38,385 nucleotides of DNA from Mucilaginibacter sp. SG564. Its GTDB lineage: Bacteria; Bacteroidota; Bacteroidia; Sphingobacteriales; Sphingobacteriaceae. Shown here piece after piece: positions 1-7,397 of this stretch; positions within the stretch are counted from its first letter, which is position 1, and every line of letters begins with the position of its first letter. The stretch is from the NCBI RefSeq assembly GCF_013149275.1, contig NZ_JABGNA010000024.1, forward strand, positions 1 to 38,385, read 5' to 3'. Position numbers and translations under genes: made by a program. The notes below the pieces were generated by a model. The model was not told where the DNA came from, made no database searches, and saw only the letters and a program-made list of their open reading frames with translations.

Positions 1-51
1 TTTAATGAGCTTTAGCTTAAATTCTGTCTTATGCTTCTTGTATCTAATCAT
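1..51 (-). CDS. IS3-family transposase OrfA, N-terminal fragment at window edge
   Basis: Read on the minus strand, an ATG at 51 opens 17 codons without a stop up to the window edge, giving MIRYKKHKTEFKLKLIK. A short basic start followed by xEFKLKxIK is how the helix-turn-helix OrfA of IS3-family elements usually begins; OrfA binds the element ends and is normally fused by frameshift to the DDE OrfB. The start lies just inside the putative element end at 89, as expected for such an IS. Only the N-terminus is visible, so completeness and activity of the transposase cannot be judged. An unrelated short reading frame cannot be excluded, but position and sequence agree. Confidence 0.6.
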   Translation of the reverse strand, partial: MIRYKKHKTEFKLKLIK

Positions 52-89
52 AAAAATGCCCCCAATAAGTGTCTAACTTTTTGGGGGCA
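1..89 (-). mobile_element. Left-edge IS3-family (IS150-like) insertion sequence, partial
   Basis: On the minus strand the element begins at 89 with TGCCCCCAAAAAGTTAGACA, a TG-starting, C-rich end typical of IS150-group IS3 elements, followed within 40 bases by the OrfA start. A short inverted repeat (GCCCCCAA at 58-65, TTGGGGGC at 81-88) lies in the tip. The rest of the element, its other end and any target-site duplication are outside the window. Confidence 0.55.
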
Positions 90-466
90 GTGTAATTGGG
101 TGCCTCTTTTGTTTGAATGAGTATACTAAAATTTTGTCATCCTGAGAGTAGCGAAGGATCTGTTATAGAACCATGCATATCGGTTAATAGATGCTTCACT
201 GCGTTCAGCATGACAAACTTTTTGAGGTTGTGGTTTTAAATCTACTTGCGCTCGTTTGCAACGAGTGCTTATTATGGACTGGCGATTGCATCGCCATAGC
301 GTTTAAAACGCTAACCCGCATTAAGCACTCGTTGCAAACGAGCGCAAGGGGCGATTTTTTATATTCGATAATCATTTTTGTCATCCTGAACGGAGTGAAG
401 GATCTATTTAATATTTGAAAAGTTCAACAGTAGATACTTCGTGCCTCAGTATGACAAGCTTTCTTA
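90..466. repeat. Gene-free stretch filled with palindromic repeats
   Basis: No credible gene. Two hairpin-forming units of the GTCATCCTGA...GAAGGATCT type lie at 134-217 and 377-458; each starts with TTGTCAT and ends with ATGACAA or ATGACAAG. Between them, at 245-348, is a larger element with a long perfect outer stem and two inner hairpins (listed separately). The short frame at 191-418 runs through these repeats and is not a gene. Confidence 0.75.
245..348. repeat. Four-hairpin palindromic element, copy 1
   Basis: Outer arms at 245-271 and 322-348 are perfect 27-bp inverted repeats. Each arm is itself a hairpin (CTCGTT-TGC-AACGAG). Inside are two more: GGCGAT-TGC-ATCGCC (281-295) and AGCGTTT-A-AAACGCT (298-312). 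The layout resembles REP/BIME-type palindromes moved by REP-associated tyrosine (Y1) transposases, but no transposase is in the window. A second element with the same architecture and different sequence lies at 38128-38255. Confidence 0.7.
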
Positions 467-2083
467 TTAATTTTTCTCTCCCTGTACCTTAAACCCCGGC
501 TTACTATACCCTTCCGGTACATAACCATCCGGAATCTGGATATGGTTACCATCGCGCAGCGCGAAGTAATTTGGCGACATGATCTCGACCCCGGCTTCAT
601 TAAACTTATCCTGTATATTCTGGTGCAGCCGGGAATAGATCACCGCCATTTGATTGGATAGTTCGGTATAAGCGTTGAGCTGATAAGCCACGTTAAAATC
701 ATTCAGTCCGGTTTGCAATACAAAGGGTTGATGATCGGTAAGGAGAATCCCTTCTGTAGCTTCGGCCGCGCCGATAAGCAGGTTGTGCACCGTTTGCCAG
801 GGCACATCGTAACCAATGGTTATGGTAGTGTTGAGTATCAGTCCCATGGTTTTTGCTACAGTGCTGTAATTGGTGGTATGCCCGCTTAGTATGGTAGCGT
901 TGGGTATGGTGATATCCTCATTTTTAATGGTACGCAAACGGGTTACCAGCAGGTTTTTCTCCACCACATCGCCGGTTACATCGCCCACTTTAATACGGTC
1001 GCCAATTTTATAGGGGCGCATATAGGTGAGCACAATGCCCGATACCATATTGGATATGGCCGATGATGAACCCAGCGAAAACAGGATGCCCAGAAATACG
1101 GTAACCCCCTGAAATACTTTCGAGTCCGATCCCGGCAGATAGGGAAATATCACCACAAACATAAACGCGAACAACAGTACCCGGATAATATTATAAGTGG
1201 GCATGGCCCATTCAGGGTAAAAACCGTTGATGGTAATGGCGCCCTGCGCAATTTCGTTGGCTATGAATTTCACCAGCTTAACGATGTACCGGGTAACCAC
1301 ATAAATCACCACGATGGTAAGCAGGTTGGGGATGTAATGCACAATGGATAGTACAATACTTTTAAAAGGATCAACAATATAGCTGAGCAGCTGCACCGCG
1401 ATAGGTTTTGACGCCGGAAAAATAAAAAACAACACCGGCAGCGCCAGGTAAACCAGCAAAATGATGAGTATAAAACGCCCGATGCGCAGCAGGCCGGTAA
1501 CCAGTGGCAATAAACGTTTGGCGTAGGCAACGGGGGCGCCTTGTGCCGCCAGTTTATCCATCCGGTTTTCCCAGGCTTTTAAAGTTTTGAGTTTTACCCA
1601 GCGCGAACCTTTGTTAAGTGCCCATATTAAAACAATAAGCAGCAGTACCACCGCTACCGCTTCCAGGATATTGATAACCACCTGTTTGGTGCTGCTGTTA
1701 GTAAAATAATTACCCAGTTTCTTTTTCAAAATGGCCAGGTAACTGGCTGCCAGCTGCGGGCGGTTAAGCTCAGAATAGGTAGCATCCTTATTGTTAATAG
1801 CCAGGATAATTTGCGAATTATAGGCGATCACCGAAACCGAGGTGTCGTTTTTTAACGTGAGCGAATCGGCATTAAAATCGATGCGGTTAACCAGTGCCTC
1901 TATACGTTTGGTAACCACTTCGGCCCGCTCCGCAGGTTCAAACAAGCCCTGGCCAGTATAAAATGTAAATAGCGTATCGCGGTTGATGATAACGGGGTAA
2001 CCTTTGGCATCAGGCACCTTTTGGGCCCGGGCAGTAAAGGCTGCAAATAAAAATACGATGAACAGGTAATAACTTTTAGGCAT
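467..2083 (-). CDS. MscS-family mechanosensitive ion channel
   Basis: A 538-residue channel of the small-conductance mechanosensitive family, which opens under membrane tension to release solutes during osmotic downshock. Residues 1-21 are a signal peptide ending ARAQ. A periplasmic stretch follows, then membrane segments near 137-156, 200-222, 252-272, 298-316 and 325-354. The last is the pore helix, with the Gly/Ala/Ser-rich run LGSSSAISNMVSGIVLTYMR. The MscS beta domain follows directly (residues 357-400: YKIGDRIKVGDVTGDV, then ITIPN), with the usual alpha/beta C-terminal domain. It is longer than E. coli MscS because of the signal peptide and extra helices, as in many Bacteroidota homologues. 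It is probably monocistronic. Confidence 0.93.
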   Translation of the reverse strand: MPKSYYLFIVFLFAAFTARAQKVPDAKGYPVIINRDTLFTFYTGQGLFEPAERAEVVTKRIEALVNRIDFNADSLTLKNDTSVSVIAYNSQIILAINNKDATYSELNRPQLAASYLAILKKKLGNYFTNSSTKQVVINILEAVAVVLLLIVLIWALNKGSRWVKLKTLKAWENRMDKLAAQGAPVAYAKRLLPLVTGLLRIGRFILIILLVYLALPVLFFIFPASKPIAVQLLSYIVDPFKSIVLSIVHYIPNLLTIVVIYVVTRYIVKLVKFIANEIAQGAITINGFYPEWAMPTYNIIRVLLFAFMFVVIFPYLPGSDSKVFQGVTVFLGILFSLGSSSAISNMVSGIVLTYMRPYKIGDRIKVGDVTGDVVEKNLLVTRLRTIKNEDITIPNATILSGHTTNYSTVAKTMGLILNTTITIGYDVPWQTVHNLLIGAAEATEGILLTDHQPFVLQTGLNDFNVAYQLNAYTELSNQMAVIYSRLHQNIQDKFNEAGVEIMSPNYFALRDGNHIQIPDGYVPEGYSKPGFKVQGEKN

Positions 2084-2130
2084 AACAGGCAGATTTTCTG
2101 TTAAATCTAAAAATTATATTTCAATTCTTT

Positions 2131-2457
2131 TTAGCCTTCCTGTACCAGGTCGGTGCCATTCTCGCCCGATAAATCATTGAACAGATCATTCAGTATCGAT
2201 TCAATAGTTAATGAATTTACATCATCTACATAATGTTCAGACCGGGTTATCCATAGCTCGGTGCCATTTATGGTGAGGTTGAACAGGAAACCTTCGTATA
2301 CTTTAGGTCCGTTTATTTCGATGGAGCCGTTTTTTTGTTCGACAGTAAAATCAATATCGCTTTGCCTGCGTTCATGAAAAAGCGGGTTAAGTTTTTGCAG
2401 CAACAGGTCGTGCAGCTCCTGTATTTTGATGGGTTTATGTAGGGTGATGATCTTCAT
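2131..2457 (-). CDS. Small hypothetical protein, 108 aa
   Basis: An acidic cytoplasmic-looking protein with no signal peptide or membrane segment; I do not recognise the family. The first ATG is at 2457 (MKIITLHKPIKIQEL). The frame extends to a TTG at 2484, but that extension is not needed. The composition (N-terminal helix HDLLLQKLN, a central beta-rich part around EINGPKVYEGFLFNLTINGTELWI, acidic C-terminus) suggests a small alpha/beta fold. It lies 47 bases upstream of the MscS gene on the same strand, so co-transcription is possible. The upstream region is filled with repeats and shows no clear promoter. Confidence 0.65.
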   Translation of the reverse strand: MKIITLHKPIKIQELHDLLLQKLNPLFHERRQSDIDFTVEQKNGSIEINGPKVYEGFLFNLTINGTELWITRSEHYVDDVNSLTIESILNDLFNDLSGENGTDLVQEG

Positions 2458-2539
2458 GGCAATAGATTTATATTTAAAGTACAAGTCGGCATCGCTTATT
2501 GTTTGTTGTAATATTAAAGCGATATTTAAAGCGCGGGAG

Positions 2540-2745
2540 ACGACTTACCCTGGCGTTGCTTCGCTCGCCATCCCTCTCTTCGCCTGCGGCGGAAAGAAGG
2601 AATTTGAAAAATGATAAAAAACGCGTCATTGCGAGCGCAGCGTGGCAATCCCCGATGGGCAGAGCCGCTCTGTAAGCAGGGGATTGCCACGTCGTTCCTC
2701 CTCGCAATGACGGGTGGGGAAACTTCGCCGCAGGCGGGGTGAGTC
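2540..2745. repeat. Repeat cluster with large hairpin upstream of aldo/keto reductase
   Basis: Two kinds of repeat are nested. A GC-rich CGCCTGCGGCGG-containing unit occurs at about 2541-2596 and inverted at about 2722-2745; a relative lies at 3815-3880. Between them a hairpin of the CATTGCGAG...GGCAATCCCC type spans 2624-2712, with GGGGATTGCCAC at 2679-2690 pairing with GTGGCAATCCCC. Frames crossing this region on either strand are repeat translations, not genes. Confidence 0.7.
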
Positions 2746-2782
2746 GTTTCGGCGTTAATAAAAACGAATAAAAATACACACC

Positions 2783-3802
2783 ATGAATTACAAATTACTG
2801 GGCCGTTCGGGCCTTAAAGTTTCAGAATTATGTTTGGGCACCATGGGGTTTGGCACCGAAGCCGGCTGGGGTGCTGATAAAGACACCAGCTTTGCCATTA
2901 TGGATGCCTACGCCAATGCCGGCGGCAACTTTTTGGATACAGCCAATATTTACAAACTGGGCACCAGCGAAAAGATCATTGGTGATTATATGAGCCATCA
3001 CGACCGCGATTACTTTGTGCTGGCTACCAAGTATACGCTTAAAGATAATACCACCAACCCCAATGCATCGGGCAATAGCCGTAAAAACATGATGCGCAGC
3101 GTAGAGGAAAGCCTGAAGCGACTGAAAACCGATTTTATTGATGTGCTTTACCTGCACATCTGGGACGATATTACACCTATAGACGAGGTATTACGCGGCA
3201 TGGACGACTTGATTAAACAAGGCAAAATAAACTACGCTGCCATCAGCGATACACCGGCCTGGGTGGTAGCCAAAGGCAATACCCTGGCCGAACTGATGGG
3301 CTGGAGTCAGTTTATCGCTTTACAGGTAGAGTACAGCCTGCTGGCCCGCACCGCCGAGCGCGAACTGATACCGATGGCCAAACATTTTGGCATGACGGTT
3401 ACGCCATGGGCACCTTTAGCCGGTGGCGCGTTGACAGGCAAATACCTGCGGGGCGACAAGGGCCGCATCAAGCCCGAAAGCAAACGTTTGAATAGTCGTG
3501 CCGAAGCCATAACCAAAGTGGTGGTAGAAATTGCTCAGGAGCTGGGCGTATCAGAAAGCCATGTGGCGCTCAACTGGACCCGTCAGCAAGGTTTTTCCTG
3601 CATCCCGATAGTAGGTGCCACCAAGGTTGATCAACTACTGGATAACCTGAAAACGGTAGAGGTTGCCCTAAACGATGACCAATTAAAAAGACTGAACGAT
3701 GCCAGCGCCATAGAACTCGGTTTCCCCGGCGACTTTTTTAAGGAGGAAGGCGTAAGGGCAAATACTTTCGGCGGATTTTATGATAAGGTAGAGAAGAGGT
3801 AA
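2783..3802 (+). CDS. Aldo/keto reductase
   Basis: A 339-residue NADPH-dependent oxidoreductase of the aldo/keto reductase superfamily ((beta/alpha)8 barrel). The family tetrad is visible: Asp52 and Tyr57 in FLDTANIY, Lys83 in VLATKYT and His125 in VLYLHIWD. The N-terminus MNYKLLGRSGLKVSELCLGTMGFG is the classic start of the Tas/YajO/voltage-gated-channel-beta-like branch. C-terminal SCIPIVGATKVDQLLDNL is the cofactor-binding part. The substrate cannot be told; such enzymes reduce carbonyls on sugars or small aldehydes. It stands alone between repeat clusters, with a hairpin terminator candidate at 4028-4065 downstream. Confidence 0.93.
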   Translation: MNYKLLGRSGLKVSELCLGTMGFGTEAGWGADKDTSFAIMDAYANAGGNFLDTANIYKLGTSEKIIGDYMSHHDRDYFVLATKYTLKDNTTNPNASGNSRKNMMRSVEESLKRLKTDFIDVLYLHIWDDITPIDEVLRGMDDLIKQGKINYAAISDTPAWVVAKGNTLAELMGWSQFIALQVEYSLLARTAERELIPMAKHFGMTVTPWAPLAGGALTGKYLRGDKGRIKPESKRLNSRAEAITKVVVEIAQELGVSESHVALNWTRQQGFSCIPIVGATKVDQLLDNLKTVEVALNDDQLKRLNDASAIELGFPGDFFKEEGVRANTFGGFYDKVEKR

Positions 3803-4027
3803 AGAGCAGGCTGTAGACGACGCACCCCATTTGCGCTACGCTGGACGGCCCTCTCTTCGCCTGCGGCGGAAAGAGGGTGAGGAAAACATCCAATTGTCAT
3901 GCTGAGGAACGAAGCATCTATTGTTGAACTTTTCATAGGCAGAATAGATCCTTCGCTCCGCTCAGGATGACAATTGATTTAGGTGCTTTAATATTCACCC
4001 AAAAATTTGGTGTATTTATATAAATCT

Positions 4028-4065
4028 AAACAGCCCGGCTTCGTCCCAAGATACCCGGGCTGTTT
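4028..4065. terminator. Hairpin, candidate transcription terminator
   Basis: An 11-bp stem, AAACAGCCCGG (4028-4038) with CCGGGCTGTTT (4055-4065), and a 16-base loop. The run after it (GGTTTAAG) is only weakly T-rich. It lies between the aldo/keto reductase and the convergent DUF4846 gene and could serve either. Confidence 0.55.
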
Positions 4066-4123
4066 GGTTTAAGACAAAGCAGTCCAAAAACAGCTGTTGG
4101 GTATGTGGTTATTTGACCATTAA

Positions 4124-4151
4124 TTTTGAAAACTTTTTAAAGTTTTCAAAA
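4124..4151. promoter_or_regulatory. Perfect AT-rich palindrome (13-2-13)
   Basis: TTTTGAAAACTTT (4124-4136) is followed after TT by its exact reverse complement (4139-4151). It sits in the gene-free stretch downstream of both flanking genes, so an operator role is not obvious. It could be a binding site, a hairpin or a repeat remnant. Confidence 0.4.
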
Positions 4152-4278
4152 CGGGTAAAAACAGAGCTAAAATTTGTTAAAATCGATATTTTCCGATCGT
4201 TTTTGAAACGTTTTTAGCCTGTTTTCGACACGTAATTTGTTAAAATTTAAGGTTTAAAAAGTTTTTTGGCGATGAATA

Positions 4279-5040
4279 TTAATCAAAGCGTTTCAAATAT
4301 TCTTTGTTGATAAGCTCACCATATAGGATACCACTTTTTTTATCGAGACTGAACCAGGGGTCGCTATTTTCCTGGAGTACCTGGATATTCTGGGCAGGCA
4401 TAAAACTTTGTGCCAGCAGGAATTTTTTATGGTGGCGGGCATCTTCGGCCACGTTCAGCACAATAAAACAATGCCCCGGCGAACCACCCCTGATAAATAC
4501 ATCACCGGTTTTAAGCTCATTGGGATCGCTTACTTTTTTAAGTTCTTTTTGTAATGACAAAGTACCTGCATAGCTGAAAACCAGGTTCATATAACGCAGG
4601 AAGTTGGGGTAGCTGTAGTCCATTTTGGCTTTCAAAGCCCAGTGCTCGTTGCTGTAGCGATAACCCTCGGCATAGTGCACAAAATCGCATTTGAAACCGC
4701 TGGTGAAGTTAAAGGTGATGGCCTTATAGTTCTTTTGCTGATAAAGATATTCGCTGCGCAGGCGCATTACGGCATCAGCACATTGCTGCAGGTCCTGTGT
4801 ACCTACGCTCATATCTACAATGGCTGCGGTATACAGGTTGGTGCGGGCAATATCGCCTTTATAAGTACGCGCGGGTGTACCTGTCGGTTTAAGTGCAAGC
4901 GCCTGTAGCCAGGCTCCAAAACTACCCGGCGATACAATTACTTGTTGAAAACCTGCAGGGGCTTTAAAACGGCTTGAAACATGATCTGGTTTGGCTATAC
5001 CTATAAAAAATAAACTCAGCAGCAGGATGAAAGCTTTCAT
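4279..5040 (-). CDS. DUF4846 domain protein, exported
   Basis: A 253-residue exported protein whose whole length matches the DUF4846 pattern as I know it: RFKAPAGFQQ, then SFGAWLQALALKP, AAIVDMSVGTQDLQQCADAVMRLR-EYL, a VFSYAGTLSL segment, GDVFIRGGSPGHCFIVLNVA, LLAQSFMPAQNIQVL and a terminal PWF. Residues 1-16 form a signal peptide. The molecular function is unknown; the GDVFI-GG-PGH-xIV block recalls NlpC/P60- or amidase-like folds, which is my inference. Its ATG overlaps the stop of the M23 peptidase gene by four bases (ATGA), so the two are translationally coupled. This suggests joint work on the cell envelope, probably peptidoglycan. Confidence 0.85.
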   Translation of the reverse strand: MKAFILLLSLFFIGIAKPDHVSSRFKAPAGFQQVIVSPGSFGAWLQALALKPTGTPARTYKGDIARTNLYTAAIVDMSVGTQDLQQCADAVMRLRSEYLYQQKNYKAITFNFTSGFKCDFVHYAEGYRYSNEHWALKAKMDYSYPNFLRYMNLVFSYAGTLSLQKELKKVSDPNELKTGDVFIRGGSPGHCFIVLNVAEDARHHKKFLLAQSFMPAQNIQVLQENSDPWFSLDKKSGILYGELINKEYLKRFD

Positions 5041-5747
5041 ATGGTTTTGGCTTTTTTCAATTGTAAATAAGGGTTATAGGGTACAAGTAGATCATCCACT
5101 AAATGAAACGCCGAAAAATGCAGGTGTGTGGGTGACCGTTTTTTGTAGGCATTATAACCTGTACGACCCACCTCGGCAATCTTTTGACCCTGTTTTACCT
5201 CGTCGCCGGGTTTTACAAAAATGACCTGGTTATGAGCGTAATAGGTAAAAATGTTTTGTGCCGGATGATATACCCAGATGAATTTGCCACCACGGAGGTT
5301 GCTTGATGGTGCCCATTCGTTAATGCAGGCTATTACAATGCCATCGCCCACCGCCAATACATCAACCGGTTGATGGGTGCGATCATCGAGGCAGTCCTGG
5401 TTACGATCGTTTATAAAAATATCATGGGCAGGGTGTGCCGCGTGTTTATTGCCATCCAGGTAGTGATAGCCCTTGTCGGAGTATCCGTTGCCGTTGGTTC
5501 CGCCTATGGCATTGCTTTTATAGCCTTTGAGTGGGAACGTCCAGCCAGATGATGATGATTTATCAGCGACTTTTTTAAGTTGCTCTATTAATGGTTTGAA
5601 TTGGGCGGCTGCATCCTGTCTTTTTATAGAGCCGTTTAAAATAGCCGTATTTAAAGTGTTGATATTATTGCAGATGGTTTTGACATCCTGTGCTTTTGAT
5701 GCGACAGAGATACATAAAACACTAAACAGCAGGATGAGATTCTTCAT
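5037..5747 (-). CDS. M23-family peptidase (LytM-like), secreted
   Basis: A 236-residue secreted zinc metallopeptidase of the M23/LytM type, which cleaves peptide cross-links in peptidoglycan. Residues 1-19 are a signal peptide ending SVASKA. The metal and catalytic residues of the family are present: His108 and Asp109 in HPAHD, His172 in YYAH, and His208/His210 in HLHF. The core VLAVGDGIVIA...GKFIWVYH and VKPGDEVKQGQKIAEVGRTG is typical. The loop between the HxxxD-type region and the DGIV strand is long (NDRNQDCLDDRTHQPVDV). It is the first gene of a two-gene operon with the DUF4846 protein (4-base overlap). Activity is likely because no key residue is missing. Confidence 0.9.
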   Translation of the reverse strand: MKNLILLFSVLCISVASKAQDVKTICNNINTLNTAILNGSIKRQDAAAQFKPLIEQLKKVADKSSSSGWTFPLKGYKSNAIGGTNGNGYSDKGYHYLDGNKHAAHPAHDIFINDRNQDCLDDRTHQPVDVLAVGDGIVIACINEWAPSSNLRGGKFIWVYHPAQNIFTYYAHNQVIFVKPGDEVKQGQKIAEVGRTGYNAYKKRSPTHLHFSAFHLVDDLLVPYNPYLQLKKAKTI

Positions 5748-5890
5748 AATTTATAACCCATTAATTTTACGGAAATTGTAAACGCCCTGAGAATTATTCG
5801 CTCAACAATTACTTTTACAAACGTATTTCCAATACCGGCAAACAATATCGTGTTTTAATTTATTATAATAGTTTAAACAGAAACCTTAAC

Positions 5891-6667
5891 ATGTATTCAT
5901 TATCCTTAGAAGCTACCATCGTCATTTTTATTATAGGGGGCATCCTTTTACTCATCCTGTTGCTTGGTCTGATATTTTCTGTTGTGATCCTTGCGAGGCA
6001 GAGGAGAAGTCGTGGCCTGGAGATCACCGCGTGGATATTTAACTCCCTGTGGTTTATTTTGGATATGATCCTGGTAGGAGCGGGGGTTTTCAGAAAGGCA
6101 GATTATCCGAATTTTTTTATTTTTCCAATATTATTAACCTATTTTTTATTGTGCCAATACCGGGCAAATATCAGTTTGGGGCAAAGTCTCAAAGTATGGT
6201 ATATGGCTAAAACCAGTATTATTCTCATCGCGTTTTATCAGCTTAATTCTCAGATCACCAATTTAATATACGGGCGATTTTATGAAACGCTGCAAAAAAT
6301 GCATTTGCTGATGCTGATACCTATAGTTAACCTGGTAATTGCATTGCTGATAAGTTCTATTGCCGCGTTTAAGTACCTGAAAAGAACAGGGCAACCATTG
6401 ATCAATACCGAGGTACTGAAAAATACAGCCATTTTCCTCATCTGCGTATATATAAGTGCTGATATAGCAGGAAGGATAATAGGCTTTATTGATATCTGGG
6501 GATTAGGGGATATCAGGGATATGTATATCACTAAAATATATTTTAATGCCAGGAGTATTTTGATGACCATAGGATACACTTTAATATGTACCCTGTTAGG
6601 CACTTTAATAGCGGGTTATAGTTACCTCAGTGCTGCAAAAAAAGATAAAGCGGAGTTACCTGTCTGA
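5891..6667 (+). CDS. Unknown integral membrane protein, 258 aa
   Basis: I do not recognise this family. The sequence is very hydrophobic, with six to seven predicted membrane segments: about residues 8-34, 45-65, 76-90, 103-122, 138-160, 177-196 and 225-248. Short basic loops (ARQRRSRG, KYLKRTG) follow the first and fifth segments, suggesting a cytoplasmic side there. There are no catalytic motifs. It is convergent with the pentapeptide-repeat gene, with only two bases between the stops, and divergent from the M23 gene. Upstream (5820-5890) is AT-rich without a clear TAnnTTTG box. Local composition is more AT-rich than the neighbours. Confidence 0.75.
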   Translation: MYSLSLEATIVIFIIGGILLLILLLGLIFSVVILARQRRSRGLEITAWIFNSLWFILDMILVGAGVFRKADYPNFFIFPILLTYFLLCQYRANISLGQSLKVWYMAKTSIILIAFYQLNSQITNLIYGRFYETLQKMHLLMLIPIVNLVIALLISSIAAFKYLKRTGQPLINTEVLKNTAIFLICVYISADIAGRIIGFIDIWGLGDIRDMYITKIYFNARSILMTIGYTLICTLLGTLIAGYSYLSAAKKDKAELPV

Positions 6668-6669
6668 TC

Positions 6670-7245
6670 TTAGCCTTCTATTTTAATATCGTATTTGCCC
6701 AACAGGCCCGGCAGTCCGTGTAAAGAGAATTGCGCCTTTTTGATCATATTATCATCCGGGTCGATCATAAAATTATAAGAGCTGCGCAGATCGGCCCCTT
6801 TTAATATGGTACGACTAAAAAATGCCCTGTTCAGGTTGCAATTAATCAATTTGGCATCGGTAAGGTCGCATTCGGTCAAATCGGTTTCCACCATGGAGCA
6901 TTCGTTGAATTTTGCTTTTTTGTTTTTCTTTTGGTAAAAAACGGCATTATCCAGGATGCAATGCTCAAAATGAGCCTCGAATAAAAAATCGCGGGCTTTG
7001 CTAAAATTTACACCGCTTAACTTGCAATGTTTAAAGGTAATATTTTGAAAACCGGTGTTGCTTACATCAACTAACGACAGGTTGCAATCCTGAAATGTAC
7101 AATCGATAAAAACCATACTGTATAGATTGGCATAGGAAAGATCACAGTTGATAAACCTGCAATTTTCATATGTACGGTCGCGACCGGTAAGCTGGTCGGC
7201 AGGTATTTTGGTAAAAATTTTATCTTCCTGATGGTTGGCTTGCAT
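6670..7245 (-). CDS. Pentapeptide-repeat protein
   Basis: A 191-residue protein built almost entirely of pentapeptide repeats (A(D/N)LXX pattern), which fold as a right-handed quadrilateral beta-helix. The repeats run from about residue 25 to 155, e.g. CDLSYANLYS, CNLSLVDVSN, CKLSGVNFSK, CSMVETDLTE, CDLTDAKLIN, CNLNRAFFSR and LKGADLRSS. Hydrophobic or Cys residues sit at the inward positions. The C-terminus FMIDPDDNMIKKAQFSLHGLPGLLGKYDIKIE, with LPGLL, is typical of the Qnr/McbG-like subgroup. Some of these protect gyrase; for this one that remains an inference. A TAAATTTG -7 box sits five bases from the start codon, so the mRNA is probably leaderless or nearly so. Confidence 0.9.
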   Translation of the reverse strand: MQANHQEDKIFTKIPADQLTGRDRTYENCRFINCDLSYANLYSMVFIDCTFQDCNLSLVDVSNTGFQNITFKHCKLSGVNFSKARDFLFEAHFEHCILDNAVFYQKKNKKAKFNECSMVETDLTECDLTDAKLINCNLNRAFFSRTILKGADLRSSYNFMIDPDDNMIKKAQFSLHGLPGLLGKYDIKIEG

Positions 7246-7249
7246 AGGG

Positions 7250-7257
7250 CAAATTTA
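7250..7257 (-). promoter_or_regulatory. -7 box TAAATTTG for the pentapeptide-repeat gene
   Basis: Matches the Bacteroidota TAnnTTTG consensus on the minus strand. It ends five bases before the ATG at 7245, predicting a start of transcription at or next to the start codon. No -33 TTTG was found. Confidence 0.5.
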
Positions 7258-7330
7258 AGTTTCTTATGCCACGTTTAATCATTTTGCATTCGTTTTAAAA
7301 ATGGGAATTCTTTTCATGAAACCAGATATT

Positions 7331-7357
7331 AATTATTATATATAATAATTATATTTG
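7331..7357 (+). promoter_or_regulatory. Promoter of the peptide precursor with 20-bp palindrome
   Basis: A perfect palindrome AATTATTATATATAATAATT occupies 7331-7350. Its last T is the first base of a -7 box TATATTTG (7350-7357) that fits the TAnnTTTG consensus. No -33 TTTG is present; the palindrome covers the region upstream of the -7 box, suggesting a dimeric regulator binds there. The 5' leader to the ATG at 7398 would be about 33 bases. Confidence 0.55.
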
Positions 7358-7397
7358 ATATATATGCTTGATTTTTAACCACTAAAAAAACATTCTT

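Larger units (their letters stand above)
3803..4278. other. Gene-free region with repeats, hairpins and AT-rich palindrome
   Basis: No credible gene. It holds a CGCCTGCGGCGG-type repeat (about 3815-3880), a GTCAT-type hairpin at 3891-3976 with arms CAATTGTCAT and ATGACAATTG, a GC-rich hairpin at 4028-4065, a 13-2-13 AT-rich palindrome at 4124-4151, and the direct repeat AATTTGTTAAAAT at 4171-4183 and 4234-4246. Confidence 0.7.

Noticed and set aside
245..348. Possible tRNA or structured RNA gene
   Set aside because: The folding resembles a cloverleaf in outline, but there is no T-loop, no CCA-type end and no anticodon arm; the arms are perfect DNA palindromes instead.
191..418. 75-residue open frame on the plus strand
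   Set aside because: It runs through the four-hairpin element and a GTCATCCTGA repeat; codons follow palindrome bases and no protein family or promoter fits.
2474..2779. 101-residue open frame on the minus strand
   Set aside because: It is a translation of the repeat cluster; the composition (TPPAAKFPHPSLRGG) is typical of repeat DNA.
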